A DNA stretch of 11,440 nt from an uncultured Eubacteriales bacterium. GTDB lineage: Bacteria; Bacillota; Clostridia; Lachnospirales; Lachnospiraceae. Shown here in pieces: positions 7,757 to 11,440 of the stretch (within the stretch, counting starts at the first letter, position 1; every line of letters starts with the position of its first letter). A model generated the notes under the pieces. It was not told the DNA's origin and ran no database searches. It worked only from the letters and a program-made list of their open reading frames with translations. Both the position numbers and the translations under genes were made by a program. The stretch is from the NCBI GenBank assembly GCA_900321145.1, contig ONVB01000195.1, positions 1 through 11,440 on the forward strand. Reading direction: 5' to 3'.

Positions 7757-8677
7757 TCAGCCTTTGGCCGATGCCTGACCTGCATTTTTCTTTGCTGCTT
7801 CCTCATTTGCGGCAGCTGCTTCCTTTTGCTTTTTGACCTCTTCCTGTATCATGACCTTAAGGTCATATGCTCTCTCCTTAAGTCTCGGCTGAACACTCTG
7901 GTTGGTGAGAACTCCGGCGCACAGTCTCGATGCCTCGTCATACTTTTTAAGCCTTCTGGCAAGATCCGCGAGCAGGTACTGAACCGTGAGCGAGTCCATA
8001 CCGGCTATGGGCTCGGACTCCTTGGAAATGGCTATGGTAAATCCATCATAGGCTATCTTGAGCGCCTCGAGCTCGGCACTGAAAAGCGTGATGATCTCCT
8101 GCTTATTCTCTTCTTTTTTTGCTTCATCCTTTGATAAGGACTCTCTCTTGCCTCTGAATACCCACGCAAGCTTTAGCGCTGTATAGGCTTTCTCGCTGTT
8201 TTTTGCTTTCTTCACGATCTCGCTCGCAAGCGCAAGCTTGTATCTTAAGATCGCGTCATCATATGAGTAAAGCTCGCCCTTGAACTCAAAGCCCTTGAAG
8301 GACGGTGATATCTGCTCCTTTATATCTCTCACCTGTCTGCTTGCAAGATGCCCGAAATACTTTGTCAGCGCGGCAAAGCCACAGGAATTACAGGCTATGG
8401 CGTCGTATTTGATCGGATCCATCTTCTCGTACTTGGGTCTTAGATCGGAATCGGTTCCTTCAAGCTTTGCCTTGCCCGGACGCATAGCAAGAAGTGATAC
8501 ATCATTATCGCAGACCGGACACTTGATATTCCTTACAAACACAGCCTCCTTCTCAAGCTCCTCGGGTGTCTTAACAACCACAACCTCCTCGGCTTTCTTC
8601 TTGGCCGGATCCTCTATTATCTTTGCATCCTCGAATTGCCCTAAGCCGAGCGCCTTCAAATCTGACAGTAATCCCAT
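7757..8677 (-). CDS. DUF2225 family protein (zinc-ribbon plus helical repeats)
   Basis: 306-residue soluble protein that I place in the DUF2225 family; its biochemical function is unknown. Two CxxC pairs, CPVC (53-56) and CNSC (96-99), are likely to bind one zinc ion. The YDAIACNSCGFAA region is typical of the family. Residues about 140-285 are helical and TPR-like (YDDAILRYKLAL, then LLADLARRLKKYDEASRLCAGVL). The tail (about 279-306) is a low-complexity Lys/Ala/Glu stretch, longer than I would expect for the family. There is no signal peptide or membrane segment. The ATG is preceded by AAGGGG about 7 nt upstream. It is transcribed alone or by readthrough from the LytTR-DUF3021 pair, and ends in a clear terminator. 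A LytTR-type direct repeat 120-150 nt upstream suggests control by that regulator. Confidence 0.85.
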   Translation of the reverse strand: MGLLSDLKALGLGQFEDAKIIEDPAKKKAEEVVVVKTPEELEKEAVFVRNIKCPVCDNDVSLLAMRPGKAKLEGTDSDLRPKYEKMDPIKYDAIACNSCGFAALTKYFGHLASRQVRDIKEQISPSFKGFEFKGELYSYDDAILRYKLALASEIVKKAKNSEKAYTALKLAWVFRGKRESLSKDEAKKEENKQEIITLFSAELEALKIAYDGFTIAISKESEPIAGMDSLTVQYLLADLARRLKKYDEASRLCAGVLTNQSVQPRLKERAYDLKVMIQEEVKKQKEAAAANEEAAKKNAGQASAKG

Positions 8678-8761
8678 GGTTATCCCCTTTCATGTATATC
8701 CCTTACAACCCGGTTATATCCGAAAAACACGCATAATCCCGTATAAATCAACCCTTAAGAT

Positions 8762-8790
8762 AGCATACTCTGTTGATTCAGATACAGTAC
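8762..8790 (-). promoter_or_regulatory. Possible activator-dependent promoter of the DUF2225 gene
   Basis: A -10-like TATGCT (8767-8762, 4 of 6) has only a poor -35 (GTACTG, 8790-8785) at 17-nt spacing. The weak -35 begins 6 nt after the downstream half of the LytTR-type repeat, a spacing compatible with activation from that box. It is weak on its own; the case rests on the neighbouring box. Confidence 0.3.
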
Positions 8791-8796
8791 CTGAGT

Positions 8797-8826
8797 TTGA
8801 ACGGTCAAAATCTATGTCCGAACGGT
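8797..8826 (-). promoter_or_regulatory. LytTR-type binding site (direct repeat, 9-N12-9)
   Basis: On the minus strand, ACCGTTCGG (8826-8818) is followed after exactly 12 nt by ACCGTTCAA (8805-8797). The known LytTR half-site consensus is [TA][AC][CA]GTTN[AG][TG], as direct repeats with 12-13 nt between. The first copy matches every position and the second all but the last. It starts one base inside the DUF3021 stop codon and precedes the DUF2225 gene, so that gene is the natural target. Binding by the nearby LytTR protein is inferred. Confidence 0.6.
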
Positions 8827-9254
8827 TACATTTTCTTATTATTTCTTTTCTCCAGTTCCTTGTTAAGCTTTCTTATCTTTCGCTTGAATATGGAATACTG
8901 TATAAACCATATGATAAAGTAGGCCACTACCATGGTAATGACCATTATTATCGAAGAAGCATCCCAAAGTGTCACCCACCCCATCGGTACACCTATCACA
9001 AAGAAGGTTCCGAAGGCTATGACAAAATGTGTCACCGTTGCTTTCGTTATGCTCCAGCTCTCTATGCTGTATACAACACTTGAGCCCATGGGGAACATAC
9101 CATACAGGGCGCTTACCGCAATCTGAAGGACAAGTCCATTCGTATCGGAGAAGAGATCCTGTGATGATAAGTAATACATTCCGAGCCCGACCAATCCCCC
9201 GACAAGCAATCCGATAATACTTAACCTGATCGTGTTTTTTATGATTTCTTTCAT
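8826..9254 (-). CDS. DUF3021 membrane protein, partner of the LytTR regulator
   Basis: 142-residue integral membrane protein with four hydrophobic helices (about 9-29, 42-62, 73-92 and 100-122). A strongly basic cytoplasmic tail follows (FKRKIRKLNKELEKRNNKKM). This matches DUF3021, a family found beside stand-alone LytTR regulators. In streptococcal LytTR regulatory systems, a small membrane protein next to the regulator holds it inactive, so a similar inhibitory role is likely here, but it is not shown by sequence. The ATG lies 7 nt after GGAGG, which directly abuts the TAG stop of the lytTR gene; the gap between genes is 12 nt, so the two are co-transcribed and probably coupled. The stop codon touches the LytTR-type direct repeat. 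Confidence 0.85.
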   Translation of the reverse strand: MKEIIKNTIRLSIIGLLVGGLVGLGMYYLSSQDLFSDTNGLVLQIAVSALYGMFPMGSSVVYSIESWSITKATVTHFVIAFGTFFVIGVPMGWVTLWDASSIIMVITMVVAYFIIWFIQYSIFKRKIRKLNKELEKRNNKKM

Positions 9255-9266
9255 GCCGGCACCTCC

Positions 9267-9731
9267 CTACATCTGCGAAAGCTTCTGCTCGATGGCACGC
9301 ACATATCTTCTTGCCACCCAGGTTGAGCTTCCGTCATCAAAGAGTACTTTTATCGTACCAGCCACGCTGAAATCAAAACCGGTTACCTTATTTAAGTTCA
9401 CAATCTCAAACCTGCTTATACGCACAAACATCTTCGGATCAAGCATCGCCTCGAGGTCCTTCAATGTACTTTTGGACTCGTATTTATCTCCCACCGTACT
9501 TACCACAAGCTTTCTTTGCTCCGTATAAACCCTTATGATGTCCTTCTGCGAAAGCAAACTAATAACATTATCTTTATACGCGGTCACCTTGGAACGGTCT
9601 TCCTCGCCGCACCGTTCTATAGCGGCCACGATCCGTTCAACAAAAGCAGAATCCTTATCGGTGCGGATGACCACCTCCGGTTCCTTTAAGCTCTCATCTA
9701 TTTCGATTTCTATTTTTATCCTATTCTTCAT
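9267..9731 (-). CDS. LytTR-domain DNA-binding transcriptional regulator (no receiver domain)
   Basis: 154 residues: an N-terminal segment (1-48, starting KNRIKIEIEIDES) and a LytTR DNA-binding domain (about 49-152). The domain shows KYESKSTLKDLEAML (83-97), the family core FVRISRFEIVNLNKV (102-116) and the C-terminal VARRYVRAIEQKL (139-151). It binds DNA and is expected to control its own and neighbouring genes. There is no response-receiver domain, so it is not a classical two-component regulator; the DUF3021 neighbour is the likely sensor or inhibitor. I chose the ATG at 9731. A TTG four codons upstream (9743) is open, but neither start has a strong ribosome binding site, and the ATG start fits related proteins that begin near M-K-I-x-I. 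A good promoter lies about 40 nt upstream. Confidence 0.88.
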   Translation of the reverse strand: MKNRIKIEIEIDESLKEPEVVIRTDKDSAFVERIVAAIERCGEEDRSKVTAYKDNVISLLSQKDIIRVYTEQRKLVVSTVGDKYESKSTLKDLEAMLDPKMFVRISRFEIVNLNKVTGFDFSVAGTIKVLFDDGSSTWVARRYVRAIEQKLSQM

Positions 9732-9770
9732 ATGTTGTCTCAAATAAGCAATCTTTTGTACATAACTCTT

Positions 9771-9800
9771 ATCTTAACCCGATGTATACCCGCTTGTCAA
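9771..9800 (-). promoter_or_regulatory. Promoter of the lytTR-DUF3021 pair
   Basis: A perfect -35 TTGACA (9800-9795) and a -10 TAAGAT (9776-9771, 4 of 6) are separated by 18 nt. Transcription would start near 9763, giving a leader of about 30 nt to the ATG at 9731. I do not see a clear LytTR direct repeat upstream of it. Confidence 0.6.
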
Positions 9801-9825
9801 CCATGCCGTTGGATCATTGATACGA

Positions 9826-9858
9826 CATAACATGATCGTCCGGATCGGTCATGTAATG
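9826..9858. promoter_or_regulatory. 33-nt imperfect palindrome, candidate operator in the divergent region
   Basis: Centred on 9842, 12 of 16 base pairs are self-complementary, with outer CAT/ATG (9826-9828 and 9856-9858) and ACATGA/TCATGT (9830-9835 and 9849-9854). A third half-site, ACATGAT, stands at 9874-9880, just before the TTGACA of the plus-strand promoter. The palindrome lies between the two divergent promoters, so a dimeric regulator bound here could control both. The binding protein is unknown. Confidence 0.5.
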
Positions 9859-9881
9859 CTGTGTTAATTTAGTACATGATT

Positions 9882-9910
9882 TTGACAAAAAAACACTTGA
9901 AAAAAATACC
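9882..9910 (+). promoter_or_regulatory. Possible promoter of the diguanylate cyclase gene
   Basis: A perfect -35 TTGACA (9882-9887) is present, but the -10 at normal spacing is poor (AATACC, 9905-9910). The same stretch can be read as a sigma-D/sigma-28-like site: an A-rich -35 about 15 nt before ACCGATTT (9908-9915), against consensus GCCGATAT. Another AT-rich -10-like TATAAA is at 9941-9946 without a good -35. The exact start is undecided. Confidence 0.35.
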
Positions 9911-9972
9911 GATTTGGCTTATCGTTTAAAGGATAGTAATTATAAATACAACTGAAAAACGGAGGTTCCAAA

Positions 9973-11367
9973 ATGAAATCCTTTTCGAAAGAAAAGTTTT
10001 TAAATACCGGTATCCCTCTGCGCAATCTGAACGCTCTCATGTTCTTCCTGGCTGTTATCATTTCGATCTTTCTCATTATAGCCATGCGGAAGACGATCAG
10101 TATGTACGAACATACTCACGAGACCACACAAAACCTTAATGAGCTCAGAAGGGAAGCCAATGACCTGCAGGTCGGTTCCGATTATTTGACAGAGCAGTCA
10201 CGATGCTTCGTGGTGATCGGCGAAAAGAAATATCTTGATAACTACTTTGAGGAGGCAAATGTGACTAAGCGCCGTGATAAAGCGCTTCAGAGTCTGCAGG
10301 AATACCGGGAGAGTTCCGAAGCGGTACGCGAACTGAGCAAGGCGCTTACCGAGTCAAACAATCTGATGAACACCGAGTACTATTCCATGCGTCTTGCCAT
10401 AGAAGGCTACGGCTATGACCTGACGGAATATCCCGAGGTTATACAGAATGTGCACCTGAACAGTACCGATTTGTCGCTGCCGCAACATGATCAGATATCA
10501 AAGGCTGCGGACTACCTGTTCAACAACGACTATCTTATAGCTAAGCTCAAGATTACAAACAGCATGCAGTCCTGCCTCTCCAAGCTCGAAAATGAGCTTG
10601 ACGAAGAGCAAAACAAGGTTGCCACGAAGCTGAGAAAACAGGTTGCCGCAGAGCATATCCTGACCTTTGTGCTTATCTTCATCGTACTCGGTATCGTAGG
10701 TCTTACATCCTGGCTTGTATTCAAGCCATTGAGAAAATGCGTGGACTATATAAGAAACGAACAGGAAATACCCCCAAGAGGCGCCTATGAAGTCAAGTTT
10801 CTTGCCAAGAACTATAATCTGATGTGCTATGCATCGAAAGAGACCAAAAATAAGCTGAATTTTGACGCAAACCACGACGAGCTAACCGGTCTCTTCAACA
10901 GAAGAGGATATGAGTTCTTCCTGAAAAATGTAGATATGGAAAAAGCGACCCTTATGATCATAGACATTGACAAGTTCAAGAACATCAATGACACCTACGG
11001 ACATGACATAGGCGACAAGGCCATCAAAAAAGCCGCCGAGCTCCTTCGGTGCAGCTTCAGGTCGCAGGACTATGTATGCCGTCTCGGCGGAGACGAATTC
11101 GCAGTTATCATGGTACGCACGGACGCTTCCATGAAAGGACTGATAACCCGCAAGATAAGTCTTATAAACGAAACCTTGGGTAAGCCGGATTCCGCTGACG
11201 GTATCCCCTCCCTCTCCTGCAGCGTAGGCGTTGCCTTCGGAAGGCCGGGCCTGAACGTCAAGGAGCTTTTCAAGCGTGCCGACACAGCTTTATATAACGC
11301 CAAGGAAAACGGCCGCAACGGCGTTGCATTCTACAACAAAAGGATGGTCAGCGATCCAAACCAGTGA
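9973..11367 (+). CDS. Membrane-anchored GGDEF diguanylate cyclase with extracellular sensor region
   Basis: 464 residues; it makes the second messenger cyclic di-GMP from two GTP. Layout: membrane helix 1 (about 20-38); an extracellular, mostly helical region (39-228) resembling the four-helix-bundle sensors of chemoreceptors and cyclases; membrane helix 2 (229-250); a short linker; and the GGDEF domain (about 296-456). The domain shows DELTGLFNRRGYE (302-314), DIDKFKNINDTYGHDIGD (331-348), the active-site GGDEF (372-376) and the C-terminal ADTALYNAKENGRN (436-449). The RSQD at 363-366, five residues before GGDEF, fits the RxxD site through which product inhibits the enzyme. So the enzyme is predicted active and feedback-limited. 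There is no EAL domain. The ATG lies 7 nt after GGAGG (9961-9965). It is monocistronic as far as seen, divergent from lytTR. The sensed signal is unknown. Confidence 0.94.
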   Translation: MKSFSKEKFLNTGIPLRNLNALMFFLAVIISIFLIIAMRKTISMYEHTHETTQNLNELRREANDLQVGSDYLTEQSRCFVVIGEKKYLDNYFEEANVTKRRDKALQSLQEYRESSEAVRELSKALTESNNLMNTEYYSMRLAIEGYGYDLTEYPEVIQNVHLNSTDLSLPQHDQISKAADYLFNNDYLIAKLKITNSMQSCLSKLENELDEEQNKVATKLRKQVAAEHILTFVLIFIVLGIVGLTSWLVFKPLRKCVDYIRNEQEIPPRGAYEVKFLAKNYNLMCYASKETKNKLNFDANHDELTGLFNRRGYEFFLKNVDMEKATLMIIDIDKFKNINDTYGHDIGDKAIKKAAELLRCSFRSQDYVCRLGGDEFAVIMVRTDASMKGLITRKISLINETLGKPDSADGIPSLSCSVGVAFGRPGLNVKELFKRADTALYNAKENGRNGVAFYNKRMVSDPNQ

Positions 11368-11389
11368 TCATTTCCCTTTCATATAACGA

Positions 11390-11440
11390 TCAGTCAATCC
11401 CCGACACATGATAGTCTTCTGCCTCAACGGCATGAATGAG
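11390..11440 (-). CDS. Possible 3' end of a convergent gene (partial)
   Basis: From the window edge the minus strand is open for 16 codons, reading LIHAVEAEDYHVSGID, then TGA at 11392-11390. The peptide and its codons look like ordinary protein ends. The gene would converge on the diguanylate cyclase with 22 nt between stop codons. Another minus frame is also open to a stop at 11368 but reads less like protein. It is too short to name a product. Confidence 0.3.
   Translation of the reverse strand, partial: LIHAVEAEDYHVSGID

Noticed and set aside
8280..9083. Plus-strand open frame of 267 codons spanning the DUF2225 and DUF3021 genes and their intergenic gap.
   Set aside because: It is antisense to two well-supported genes and to the LytTR box; its composition is that of a shadow frame.
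9732..9743. TTG start four codons upstream for the LytTR regulator.
   Set aside because: No ribosome binding site precedes it, and the ATG at 9731 gives the expected N-terminus; the difference is four residues only.
9732..9881. LytTR direct repeat in front of the lytTR promoter (autoregulation).
   Set aside because: Only partial matches were found (for example GCCGTTGGA at 9805-9813) with no partner at 21-22 nt spacing.
11365..11393. Possible terminator after the cyclase gene (TGATC at 11365-11369 with GATCA at 11388-11392).
   Set aside because: Only 5 bp with an 18-nt loop and no T-tract; too weak to call.

Overview
The window looks like a chromosomal segment of a Gram-positive Firmicute, most likely a Clostridia/Lachnospiraceae-type bacterium. 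The reasons are mid-range base composition with frequent ATA and AGA codons, AGGAGG-like ribosome binding sites, a LytTR-DUF3021 pair, and a DUF2225 zinc-ribbon protein. This placement is an inference from gene content and style; no rRNA or marker gene is present. I see no phage, IS element, CRISPR array, tRNA or rRNA.

Left part (12-7569, all minus strand): a tight run in transcription order ddl (D-Ala-D-Ala ligase) -> trkA -> trkH (K+ uptake) -> two large tandem-domain family 2 glycosyltransferases. Gaps are 34, 21, -8 (overlap) and 2 nt, so one operon is likely. It is served by a strong-looking promoter at 7647-7675 and a leader with two mutually exclusive hairpins, one of which covers the ddl ribosome binding site. 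The run reaches the window edge and probably continues. Its common theme is the cell envelope: peptidoglycan precursor, potassium/turgor, and surface polysaccharide.

Middle part (7570-9800, minus strand): a LytTR DNA-binding regulator and a four-helix DUF3021 membrane protein form a two-gene unit resembling LytTR regulatory systems (regulator plus membrane inhibitor). Just after them lies a near-perfect LytTR-type direct repeat (9-N12-9), placed upstream of the DUF2225 gene. This suggests DUF2225 is a target of the regulator. A perfect 9-bp-stem terminator closes the DUF2225 unit and overlaps the -35 of the ddl promoter.

Right part (9801-11440): a divergent control region holds a 33-nt imperfect palindrome plus a third copy of its half-site. 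It is followed on the plus strand by a membrane-anchored diguanylate cyclase with an intact GGDEF site and an intact RxxD inhibitory site. The last 51 bases may be the 3' end of a convergent minus-strand gene.

The points most worth a second look are the LytTR box in front of DUF2225, the switch-like ddl leader, the reciprocal decay of catalytic motifs in the two adjacent glycosyltransferases, and the palindrome between lytTR and the diguanylate cyclase. No gap between genes exceeds 300 bases; the longest is 9732-9972.
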